Source: Dolomedes plantarius
Taxonomy: Eukaryota > Arthropoda > Arachnida > Araneae > Dolomedidae
Assembly (NCBI GenBank): GCA_907164885.2
Contig: OU015503.1
Span: 66,637,068-66,701,067, forward strand
Direction of reading: 5' to 3'
DNA length: 64,000 nt
Shown in pieces: positions 34,255 to 44,139 of the stretch (positions are counted from its first letter, which is position 1; the number at the start of each line of letters is the position of its first letter). The notes under the pieces were generated by a model. It was not told the origin of the DNA. It searched no databases and saw only the letters and a list, made by a program, of their open reading frames with translations. A program made the translations under genes and the position numbers.

Positions 34255-34607
34255 TAATTTACGGTAGCAGATGATTAAGCAAAAATCAGTAAGGATAGTC
34301 TTGAGGTCGATCCATAAAAAAAAAACACAGGTCAGAACCAGAAGCAACGGCAAATGTAAATTTGAATTTAGAAGAGGTTGGAGGGAGAGTTAAGAAAGGG
34401 GAAGGAGACCAGGGTGAATAATAAAAGTGGCTTTAGGACGCCTATAGCATTCCCTTGGGTCGTAGTTGGGGAGGTTAGCTATTTCTTCGTTGTCTATTGA
34501 ATATAATCTATTGAAGAACTTGGATGCCAGATCTTTAATGTGTTGCCGAATGGGTTCGATTCTTAGATCCCTGTGGATGAGTACGTTTTTAAGGGACCAG
34601 GGTGCCT
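33935..34607 (-). pseudogene. Jockey-type LINE 3' end, 5'-truncated
   Basis: On the minus strand, codons 34607-34390 read PWSLKNVLIHRDLRIEPIRQ and FFNRLYSIDNEEIANLPNYD. This is the C-terminal end of a jockey-type RT protein, closed by a stop at 34390. A 3' untranslated region with AATAAT-rich stretches follows, ending in a short (TCTATG)n tail at about 33935-33955, a common LINE 3' tail. The 5' truncation is typical of incomplete reverse transcription. It lies between duplication copy A and a mariner element. Confidence 0.75.
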
Positions 34608-35130
34608 TCCTAATAAACAGAGAAACTTAAAATTAATTTTATATTACATGGCTAATCATAACATTTTTTTACAAACCAAGGTAAAAGTGCTCAATATGCC
34701 CACCTTTGGATGCACGACATACGTATGTCTATACGCTAGGCAAATTCGTCCTAAACTTTTGCGAACATTTCTGCATACACTGCTTCCACGGCTGTTATGC
34801 GTACACAGACAACCCGTGTCTTGGAATTGTTTATACCATTGCCTAATGCTCTGAGAGGTAGGAACTTCAATCTACCAGAGTTTTGTCGACGAAAATCACG
34901 TTAAACATTTTGTTAAACACTTCGCAAAGCGAAAATGATTTCTGTTGTGCAGCCGCCATCTTTACAAACACTGAAGTGGCGGGCGAAGGAAGAGCGCTAG
35001 CGCTACTTGTCAGCAACTGCGCGAAACTCGAGATTTCTCTCTTTCTGCCTATACACTATTCGATCAAAACGGATTGAAAGATGAATAGTTATGATTTTTT
35101 AAATCGGATGACTCTTTTTGAAACACCCCG
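34608..35130 (-). mobile_element. DUF4817-type mariner, internally deleted (copy 1)
   Basis: The right end carries GGATGACTCTTTTTGAAACACCCCGTA, which is an inverted match to the left end of copy 2 (36082). On the minus strand an N-terminal stretch QQKSFSLCEVF near 34950 is followed after a large deletion by the transposase C-terminus (RITAVEAVYAEMFAKV, stop, DEFA). The DDE core is gone. Mariner transposases cut and paste the element at TA sites. The left end is cut by, or joins, the LINE at 34607. Confidence 0.7.
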
Positions 35131-35159
35131 TATAATATATATAATAAAATATTCATTTT

Positions 35160-35260
35160 ATTTTAATATTACCTTCGGACCATAGGTGCACCCCAATTTT
35201 AAGTCGATATTTTTATGTAAAAAGGCGTGTCTTATGGTCCGAAAAATTCTGTATACACAT
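35160..35260. repeat. Fragment of a 'TCGGACCATAAG' MITE
   Basis: Contains CTTCGGACCATA, GTGCACCCCAATTTTAAGTC and a complementary CTTATGGTCCGAA. It matches the right half of the complete MITE at 58659-59033. Confidence 0.75.
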
Positions 35261-36079
35261 TTATCAGATGTTTTCTAAAAATATTTGATATCCAAATACA
35301 TCATAAATAAATATCAATTAAATTGCTTTTTTTCCTAAGCACATCAGATGAAATGGCAGATAAAAAGTTAATCTCACAGTTGAATGGAAAACTAATTATG
35401 ATTGCATTGCTTTTTTAAAAATCTCTTGTGATGGCATTAACGTACCGGGCACCCGTATAAACGAGGCCTAACGTGGTTATTATTAAGTTCTTTATTTTTT
35501 CCATTTGTTCATATTTACATCTTATTCATAAGCACAGAAAGGTGCAGTCAGTTCCTGTATGTCAAAGATACCTTTCATCTCTTTAGTTAGTGATATTCTG
35601 ACTGACTAAATGAAGCAGTTACTAAACAGCAGCAATTCTTTGCCACATTAATCTTATTGCTATTCTGTAATGTGATGTAAGTCAATAAACCCTTTGAGTG
35701 AAAAAGGCTTTACGTGTTTACTTTGAAGTTATTTAACTGATTCTGATGTACAAAACAGTGAGTGTTGCAAGAAATCAGAGATTATTCGATCTTACAGATA
35801 TAAGCGTGGTTAGAATATCTAGCCGTGCTTATAGAAAAGTACTAATAAAGGTTTTAAAAAATCTCAGCTAATTTCAACATTCTTCTGAATTAAAAGTTCC
35901 AAAGTGTATTTTGAAATGACATAGTGAATTATTGCAATCCCTTCTACTTATTCCTTACTCAAAGAAAATCCTTTCTCAGTCGATTTCTCAGTTCAATTTT
36001 CAATTGACCATCAGGATGGGCTGGGTGACGAAGTCATTTTGGCCACGCCCTAGGATGCCGGTTTGTTATGATCGTGTTA
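35261..36079. other. No gene recognised
   Basis: AT-rich spacer with no ORF over 60 codons that resembles a known family and no repeat shared with the rest of the window. Confidence 0.5.
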
Positions 36080-36183
36080 TACAGGGTGTTTAAAAAAGAA
36101 TCACCCTTTTTTAAATGAGTATATTATGAAAAATATTGAACATAGAAACTTAATTTATTTTCTCAAAGAGGAGGAACTTGTCG

Positions 36184-36380
36184 TCAAACATTCGCCTATA
36201 CTACGCCGCAGTTTTACAGTCCATTTTATTATGGGGGCACCATATAGGCGGACAGCATTAACCCCTATGAAGGGACGACACAAGCGGAGGCATTTTTCGT
36301 GGCGCGACGCCAGGATTCGATCCAAGCACCCTCAGCACCGAAAACCAGCGTGCTGTACCACAGGGCCGCCACAAGCCCCG
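36184..36380 (-). mobile_element. tRNA-derived SINE (family 1), reverse copy
   Basis: The reverse complement reads GGGGCTTGTGGCGGCCCTG, then the B-box-like GGATCGAATCC and the same body and end (GCGGCGTAGTATAGGCGAAT) as the forward copy at 33215. Its A-rich tail is not evident. It sits inside mariner copy 2. Confidence 0.9.
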
Positions 36381-36688
36381 AGAAACTTAAAATTAATTAT
36401 ATATTACATGGCTAATCATAAAGTTTTTTTTACAAACCAAATTAAAGGTGCTCAATATCCCCACCTTTGGATGCACGACATATGTCTATAGTATAGAAAA
36501 AGTTTGGGATGAATTTGCCTACCGTATAGACCAGGGGTCGGCAAGTAATTTTAAGTGGGGCTGGATACTATTAAAATTTTTTTATCGAGGTCCAGAAAAA
36601 AAAACTCATAATACTTACTAGTTTTAAATTTTTATTTTGACTCATTTAAGTAATTATATAAAACACAATAGGTAGGTATTCTTAAAAA

Positions 36689-38848
36689 TTAATGCGAGAA
36701 ATTACACCTGCGGTCTTGAGCCAGTTTTTTATAGTTTGGTTCACGCGGGGAAAAGCTAATGCGAAGAGTGTCTTCAAGGTGGACGTCCGTTAATCTCGAA
36801 CGATATTTGTTCTTAAAAAAAATCATTTTTGAAAAAGATGATTCACATACATATGTGGAGCCAAAAATAGTAACCAGGTTGATAGCTAGTTTTTTGCAAT
36901 TTTCATACTTTTCTGCAACATGTTTACCCCAAAATTTTTCAGTGGATGCAGCTTTATACATTTTCAAGGAAATATCTTCTTACAAGTCAATTATCTCCAT
37001 TTGAAGTAAAGGCTTTGAAAGACTGAACAACTTTGCTGCCACGTTAGTTCATTCTGCCGCTGCAGCAACTTCATAAGGCGATTTAAGGAATTGAGACAGC
37101 AATTGAGACAGGTTCCCTATCTCTGCAAAGTCTTGGAATCTTACAACAAATTCCTTCCCAAGATCTGATATAAACCTTAAAAATACTGCAGTCTTCTTCA
37201 GAGTTCTTCTTTTTATATTTAAGAATTGTTGGGAAATGAATAAATTCTTGACTCGCAATATCTTTTTCAAAGATATCCAGCTTGCGACGGAAAGCAGACA
37301 CACTTTGTATCAGATCACATATTAATTTTCCATTTCCTTGTAACTCGGTGTTGAGCACATTTAAATATTTCAGAATGTCTTTCAGGAAAGCCACAGCTAG
37401 CATATTGCGCTCGTTTGTTATGAACTCCAAGTGATTCCTTGCTTCCTGCTTATCCAAGTTTTGCAAGAAGAAGGGTACTTGCTCTTTTATTTGCTAGAAA
37501 CGGTCAATAACTTGACCTTTACTTAGCCAACGAACGTTGTTGTGTTGCAGTAAGTCAGAATACGCCGAATCACATTCAGAAAGAAACTCCTTGAACTGTC
37601 GGTGTTGAAGAGCAGAACGAGACCTCATAATATTGATCAACTTGCCAACGAACATTGTTGTGTTGCAGTAAGTCATAATACGCCGAATCACATTCAGAAA
37701 GAAACTCCTTGAACTGTCGGTGTTGAAGAGCAGAACGAGACCTCATAATATTGATCAACTTGCCAACGAACATTGTTGTGTTGCAGTAAGTCATAATACG
37801 CCGAATCACATTCAGAAAGAAACTCCTTGAACTGTCGGTGTTGAAGAGCAGAACGAGACCTCATAATATTGATCAACTTGACCAAGCTGTCCATTACTTC
37901 TTTCAGAGTAGCACTAAGTTCTCCACAAAGGACTGCCTGGTGAATTATGCACTGCTAAGAAATTAGGCCTGCATTCTTATCCCTGATTCTCTTTACTAAT
38001 CATTTTTCTTTGCCAATCATCGCTGGGTCCCCGTCACTTGAAAGGGACACCATTTTATCATAACTGATATTTGATTTTGTTGTGAATTCATCAAAAGTCT
38101 TGAATAAATCTTCTCCGCCAGTCTTACCTTTAAACGGCAATATTACTAGCAATTCATCCCTGAACACTTTACTTGCATTGTCAAAAAATCTCACGAAAAT
38201 AGACATTTGTTCTTCATCAACAATGTCACATGATTCATCAAGTGCTATGGCGGCGTAGCAAGGTGCCTTCTGCAGAAGTTCAAGCAGACTACTTTTGTTG
38301 TCAGTAGCTAAAATTTCGGTTCTTCTTGTATTGCTTCTTTCCGACAATGGAATACCTGGAATTGCGGTGCATATCCTTTTTCTCTTCAAAAAGTGCCGTG
38401 GTCACTTCCAACTTGCATTCTTTTACTATCTCAGAGTCAGAAAATGGCTTCTGGTGTTTATTATGCGTCCAGCACACACGCAATGCTGCTGCTGCGGATT
38501 TTTCTTGCTCGCTCATGCAGCGAACTAGTAAGGTCGCGCTTTTTTGTAAGAAGTTAGATATGCTTGGAGTTTTTCTTTACGAGCTTCACTGCCAAGAGGA
38601 AAGTTTTTGTGGAATTGCTGATGAGCTGTTTCGTAGTGTCGCTTTAAATTGGCACTTTTAACAATAGCGACAGTTTTGTTGCATATGAGGCAAACTGGAA
38701 CCGGTTTAGGCCTATCAGACAGCGTAAAACAATATTGTTCAGTCCAATCAGTCAGAAACTTTCTATTTTCACAGTCCATTTTTCGCTTTTTATGATCCAT
38801 ATTCATGTAGGCACGAAACGTTTTAGTACACGACAAATTATAACACAA
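36689..38848 (-). pseudogene. hAT transposase, GTF2IRD2/ZMYM6-like, broken
   Basis: In order on the minus strand: a BED-like zinc finger (VCLICNKTVAIVKSANLKRH ... TAHQ, near 38600-38700); IVGKKQYKKNR with ALDESCDIVDEEQMSIFVRF (38160-38260), the region of the first catalytic Asp; and SLSSDGDPAMIGKEK (about 38000-38060). A middle part (37083-37466) follows. The end is the hAT dimerisation C-terminus YVCESSFSKMIFFKNKYRSR (36775-36870). These match the hAT family domesticated in vertebrate GTF2IRD2. Three 118-bp tandem copies (37526-37880) and several shifts break the frame. Confidence 0.85.
37526..37880 (-). repeat. 118-bp triplication within the hAT transposase
   Basis: GCCAACGAAC(G/A)TTGTTGTG recurs at 37526, 37644 and 37762, 118 bp apart. 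Because 118 is not a multiple of three, each copy shifts the reading frame. The copies are near-identical, so the event is recent. Confidence 0.95.
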
Positions 38849-39306
38849 ATGAACGAATGTTTCTCACAAGATCGCAACACAACTACCTAATAACTGACGA
38901 CGTGTCGAAACATGCCGGCCAGTACGCTCCCTCCCGCCTGCACCCTCGCACTCCAACGCACTCTTGTGCTACACAGCACAGCATAGCAACAGCTATGTAT
39001 CTACCTACTAAAACTAGTTATATAAAAATATTAATTAGATTGACTAGGTAGGTAAGTTATTTAAAAATATTTGGCGGTCCAGGTTTCGACCTTCCTCCTG
39101 TTGCCGACCGCTGGTATAGACTCTATACGGTAGGCAAATTCGTCCCAATATTTTGCGAGCATGTCTGCATAAACTGCTTTCACGACTGTTATGCGTACGC
39201 AGACCACCCGTGTCTTGGAATCATTTGAACCTTCGCCTAATGCTCTGAGAGGTAGGGACTTCAATCTACCACAGTTTTGTCTACGAAAATCATGCTGAAC
39301 AGTTGT

Positions 39307-39600
39307 TAAGCTATGTCCACACTTGTGCGCTTTCGCGTTTGCTTTCGATTTCGACTTGCTCTTCGTCTTTCCCTTCAACTTGCTTTTAGCACATGTCTCC
39401 CGGCATGCCTCTAGACGCATTCGATTTGCTGTCCACAGTTGTTCGACAGTTCATGCCTCACGAGATGGAAGAGTCGGACGGTTACTGCTGCATTTCTTGT
39501 GATTTCGAGAAGTTTATAAGGTGATCACTATTTTTACGTAAAGCAACAAGGAATGTGCGACAAGAATAGACTACAATTTTGGTACGGTGCTCTGTATATA
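39307..39600. other. Unrecognised GC-richer segment
   Basis: Begins AGCTATGTCCACACTTG where mariner copy 2 is lost. A minus-strand frame has a Lys/Ser-rich run (KTKSKSKSKANAKAHK). It may be the end of another DNA transposon; no partner end is seen. Confidence 0.35.
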
Positions 39601-39629
39601 AATATGTATAATCCCTCTACTTGCATATT

Positions 39630-39631
<2 letters not shown>

Positions 39632-39685
<54 letters not shown>

Positions 39686-39690
39686 GTATG
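39632..39690. repeat. (TA)n(TGTA)n microsatellite
   Basis: TA dinucleotides running into TGTA tetranucleotides, directly next to the possible gypsy LTR. Confidence 0.9.
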
Positions 39691-40075
39691 TATAGGGTGG
39701 TAAGGCGTCTAGGGAAATGATGATACTAAATCTTGCACAAACGAACTATATTTAATACTTCTTGGACATAACAACTTACACAGGGACGGCTACAACACAA
39801 GTAACATATGGACATTATGAAACAAAATGAGCGTTTTCTAGGAATGGCTGTTCAACATACAATTCGAATTAATTCCGATCGCTGGCAGTCTCTCGGATAG
39901 GACCTCACGCGTCTATCCCTACGACCGCTCTCCCGTTTTTTTCTTCTCGCTTGGTTCGCCTTTCCGCGCAAACATCAGCAACATCTAGTAGCTATTCCGC
40001 ACAACTCTTGTACGGTTTCCCTAGCTTCTACAACGCTCGGCTATTCTGATTAGCAGTGTCCTCACTGCTGCAACA
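39689..40075 (-). repeat. Possible 3' LTR of gypsy copy 2
   Basis: A segment bounded by TG (TGTATAGGG) and CA (CTGCAACA) lies just downstream of the integrase frame on the minus strand, where a 3' LTR is expected. The purine tract before it is weak and there is no second LTR to compare, so the limits are tentative. Confidence 0.35.
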
Positions 40076-40165
40076 GCCTAGGATCTAAAACACACAAACT
40101 AAAAAAAACCATAGATTAATACGCAGTTTACAAACATTAAATTCTGGCCAAATCATTCATATAAT

Positions 40166-41266
40166 TCAACATTTGGTCCAAGACTTCATTTGGTCCGCTG
40201 ATGAAGATGTAACATTTAAGCCTTCATGATCTCCAATTTTGGTGACATCATAGCGATCATGGTATTTAACTTTAGTCACACGGTAGGGTCCAAAATATTT
40301 CAGTCGGAGTTTCAGCTTGCTTCCAAGCTGTGTTCTTATAATTGCCACCAGTTCTCCTTGCTTGTAGTGATAAGCTTCCTTGCGTTTTCTATTGTAAGTC
40401 TTGCGATTTTTATCTTGAATTTTTAAAATATTCAGCTTAGCGTCTTTCTTAATGCTATCACAATGTTGATTAAATTGGTCTTGAATTTCTTCCACAAGCA
40501 AATTTCTTTTAAGGGCATCCTCGGGATTTTTCATACTGGTTCCTATGAGTAATTCAAACAGCAAGTACTACGTGACGTACTGCAGTTTATCACTCGTTGC
40601 AATGAGTCGACATGTTTAAACCACTTCGCGGGATCATTTAAGGACATCTTTGTTAATACCGGGATAAGGTTTCTATGTATTCTCTCTACTTGACCATTTC
40701 CTCTTGGTACTCCCGCAGTTATTTGTACATGATTGATTTTCTCTTTACTGCAGTATTCTTCGAATTCCTTGGATCTGAAAGCTCCTCCTCTATCACTGAT
40801 TATGATTGAAGGATTCCCGAAGGTTTTCTGCTGAAGCTTTAGTCTTTCGATGGCTGCTTGCGCTGTGGTACTTTTAGTTGGATATAGCCACGTGAATTTT
40901 GTAAATGCATCTACGACCGTGAAAATGTGATTGTAATTCTTATTGGTTGTTGGCAGTGGTCCAATGAAATCCACATGATATGTTAATAATGGCGAATCTT
41001 CCTTAGGAATAGGATGTAACAGTCCTCCTTTCACAGTCTTCTTATTTACCACCATGCATTCAACACAGTTTCTTATCACATTCTTAACAAACTTTCTCAT
41101 GTTTGGGAAATAAAAATTGCGTTTCACTAAGTCTTCAGTTTTTACTGCAGCGAAATGCCCAAAAGAATGTGCATGCACAACGTCCACTTGCATCATTTCA
41201 GGCATTACCAGTAACTCTTCACCATTAGCATACTTATACAATCTTATAGTTTGATCCTGGTAAATA
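40166..41266 (-). pseudogene. Ty3/gypsy integrase, copy 2, frameshifted
   Basis: Minus-strand frames 41266-40543 and 40564-40166 give an HHCC zinc domain (HSFGHFAA ... CVECMV). The core follows: YHVDFIGPL with the first Asp, SDRGGAF with the second and NGQVERIHR with the Glu, 35 residues after the second Asp. The C-terminal basic domain reads GELVAIIRTQLG and KYFGPYRVTKV. Integrase joins element DNA to the host chromosome. A shift near 40555 splits it. The upstream pol (RT, RNase H) is absent: the frame ends at the Tc1 TIR at 41267. Gypsy copy 3 at the window end is a close relative. Confidence 0.85.
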
Positions 41267-42816
41267 CACTGCTCAAAACAATTAGGGGAGCACATGGTTT
41301 TAACGAAATTACGCAAATACTTACACCGATAAGTAACATAAAATAAATCATCCATAATTTAAAGCCTAGCAGGAAATAGAAGAATCAAACTTCATATGCA
41401 AATCAAAGTTCATGACGTCAAAAACCAGAAAAAGAACATAAGGGCGGAAATCGGGATGTTGCAGAAACGTCTGTTTCACTGCCTTCACTGTGAAATTCGA
41501 TTGCTCAGTTATTCGTTTTGAGAAAAGGTGACTTGAAAATGTCTCAACAACGTGATTTACCCGAATCCATGGCATGGCGTATTATAGGCAGACTTGAATC
41601 CGGGCAAACACAACGTAGTGTCGCGGACGCTGTTCGAGTCGCCAGAAGTGTCGTTGCAAGGCTGTGGAATCGATTCCAAGAAACAGGGAATGTTAGACGT
41701 CGACCAGGGCAAGGTCGGCCACGCGCCACTACAGCAACTGATGACCGGTATATACTGTTAACAGCTCGTCGAAACAGAACAGACAATGCTACTCAGCTGC
41801 AAAGACAGTTGCTCTTGGCAACAGGACGAAGGGTGTCCAGCCAAACAGTACGTAATAGGCTTCTATAGGGAGGTATCTATGCACGTAGGCCAATGGTCTG
41901 CATTCCGTTGACCTCACGCCACCGTGCGGCCCGAAGAAGATGGGCTGCTGAACATCGAGATTTGGAGCAACATGATTTCAGCCAAGTGCTGTTTACAGAC
42001 GAGTTCCGATTCAGTCTGGAGTGTGACACCCGACGTGTTTTGGTATGGAGGGAAAAGGGCACTCGAACTAACCTCACATTCGTTCGTGAAAGGTCACAAT
42101 ACAGACGAGCTGGTTTTATGGTATGGGGTGGGATCAGCATAGGTGGACGTAAGGACCTGCATATCATTCGGAATGGTACTTTGACGTCCCGAAGGTATGC
42201 AGACGAGATACTGAGACCTCATGTCATACCTTACGCCACAGCCATTGGAGATTCCTTTGTTTTCCAGCATGATAATGCCAGACCGCATACAGCTCGTCTT
42301 GTGGAGAACATGCTTGGAGCTGAAACAATATAGCGTATTGAATGGCCAGCGTGCTCTCCTGACCTTCTCCAATCGAGCATATTTGGGACATGCTTGGACG
42401 ACGCATTGCTGCGAGACCAAGGCCTCCTTTTAATCTCCGAGACTTGGAGATTGCACTTCTTGAGGAGTGGAACAGTATTCCCCAAAGTCTTAGTGCTAAC
42501 ATTATCGCATCCTTGGAAAACAGTTGTGCAGCAGTCTTAGCTGTTCGAGGAGACCATACGCCATATTAAAAATCTTGCATCATTTCTAAACAATACTTTT
42601 TTTATCGTTTACATGTAACCAAATTGTTGCCCTAAATCATCTTTTCATGTTTTTCTCATATTTTCAAAGAATTAAAGCTTAATTATAAATTTTTTACGTC
42701 TTTTTTTCTATATTGCACATTGATACGCGTGTACTATCCATTTTATGACAATACTTGGCTATCTCTCACGGTTTTCTTAACTTCTTTGCTTCCTCCCCTA
42801 ATTTTTTTGAGCAGTG
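41267..42816 (+). mobile_element. Tc1 transposon, full length with TIRs
   Basis: Ends CACTGCTCAAAACAATTAGG (41267) and the matching inverted end TTTTTTTGAGCAGTG (42816) are flanked by TA on both sides (41265-41266 and 42817-42818), the Tc1/mariner target. The element is 1550 bp, a normal Tc1 size, and carries one almost complete transposase. It sits at the broken edge of the gypsy integrase; DNA right of it does not continue that frame. Confidence 0.9.
41539..42569 (+). pseudogene. Tc1 transposase, near full length, three lesions
   Basis: Starts MSQQRDLPESMAWRIIGRLE with the paired-type HTH (SVADAVRVARSVVARLWNRF) and the GRPR hook (RRRPGQGRPR). The DDE core has LFTDEFRFS (first Asp), FQHDNARPHTAR (second Asp) and the PDL..IE.IWD region with the Glu. 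It ends GDHTPY at a TAA (42567-42569), about the usual 340 residues. Lesions are stop TAG at 41866-41868, stop TAG at 42331-42333, and a one-base loss near 42365 within the PDLNPIE motif. All motifs are otherwise preserved, so the copy died recently. It cuts and pastes the element. Confidence 0.9.
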
Positions 42817-42937
42817 TATAATGGTTCACAAGGAAAGAGGTAAATAATCAATGTTTAATAAATTACATTGTTAAGTAAATCACATTTAGAACATTGTCTT
42901 ACACTAAATATTTTTTAAATTATTAGTTCATGTGAAT

Positions 42938-44139
42938 CAACGAGTACCACCATGGAAACTTAATATGTAAGATGAACCTAAGGGATGAAATGAAATGGTT
43001 TACATGAATTAATTTCAGCGTTCATTAAACAGAATTTTAATGAATTCTCATATTCAAAGCTATTTCAGTAATCTACTTTCTCGGCCTTTGTATTAATAGA
43101 ATAAATGTGATAATATTCTACTTTTATACCAAGTCTTCTTGAAGTTATAGGAATACGAGTGAATTAGAATTATACTGAAAAACCCTTAAGTAAGATGAGC
43201 CTAATAAAATGTATTATTGAGGTGACATTACATTCACAATTTCTTAAAAAGATCTTTTATAAAACCTCCCAAAAAGAAATCTGTTTCATAAATCGAATTT
43301 CTTGGAATTCTTATCAATACATGACTATAAAGTATTTTTAAATCGGTGTATTCGGTAGTATATGCAAATGAACGAGGATTAGGACGAAAAATCCATGCTT
43401 AGGAAGATCTTATGATATAAAAAAATGTTTATTGGGGAAAAATTGATTTTCGTGTTTATTAATCGGTTCTTTTTAAATAAAAGCACCCCAAGAAAGCCAT
43501 TTTCTACCTCTTCTTTTAACGCAAGTTATTAAGAAGATGAAATATGATAAATATTTTTTTATCTAGTTTTAGCGAATGCCAGTCGGTGGCAGCAGTGTTC
43601 AATAAGAAATTTCTTATTTAAACAGAGGAATCCATTGTTTCCATTATATAAAGTCACAGTCATTTGTTTATAAGACAAACATAGTAGTAAAAGCTTTATC
43701 ACAAAAGTTATTAATGATTCTCTTAACACCACAGTGTCTTAAAGACATAAAACATTCTGAAATGTAATTTAAAATTTCTACTTTATACACAGTTAAACTA
43801 ATTTTTTTTAAATGTAGAAATAGAAATATTTTAAATCAAGTTTTTCGTCCTAGGCACTAAAATAAATACGTCAGATTTAGGTTGCTATTTTTATTACGTG
43901 AAAAAGTTTCGTGACTACTGACTGACACGTCTTTTCACTCAAGCGTCAGTTTATTTTTATAGATACTTGACATGAGATATGTCAAAGAAAAACGTCTATT
44001 TTTTCTCTTGACATCCAAATGTTATTTGTCCACATATAGTGGGTGCGAAAGAAAATTTTCTGAGGATAAAAATGTTCCCTATATAGTATGGAAAATTGGA
44101 AGCTCTAATTTAGGTTTGTTTCGAAAATCAGTATTTGCC
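42938..44139. repeat. Segmental duplication, copy B
   Basis: The counterpart of copy A without its insertions: unfilled hAT site near 42998, one 214-bp unit near 43510-43715, one 78-bp unit near 43887-43963, and an unfilled SINE site near 43968. It continues without a break into the 1.7-kb array. Confidence 0.85.

Larger units (their letters stand above)
36532..39113 (-). mobile_element. hAT transposon with degraded transposase, intact ends
   Basis: TIRs CAGGGGTCGGCAA (36532-36544) and TTGCCGACCGCTG (39101-39113) differ at one base. The 8-bp flanks GTATAGAC (36524-36531 and 39114-39121) are identical. The 2582-bp element carries a minus-strand transposase in pieces. Perfect target duplications with a broken transposase suggest recent insertion, or mobilisation in trans. 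Confidence 0.95.
36082..39306 (-). mobile_element. DUF4817-type mariner (copy 2), split by SINE and hAT
   Basis: The left end is CAGGGTGTTTAAAAAAGAATC after a TA (36080-36081). The body matches copy 1 in pieces: 36380-36530 and 39114-39300. A reverse SINE (36184-36380) and a 2.6-kb hAT (36532-39113) lie inside. On the minus strand the rejoined C-terminal text is RITVVKAVYADMLAKYWDEF. The right end is lost near 39306, where a GC-richer unrelated segment begins. The order of events was mariner first, then SINE and hAT. Confidence 0.75.
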
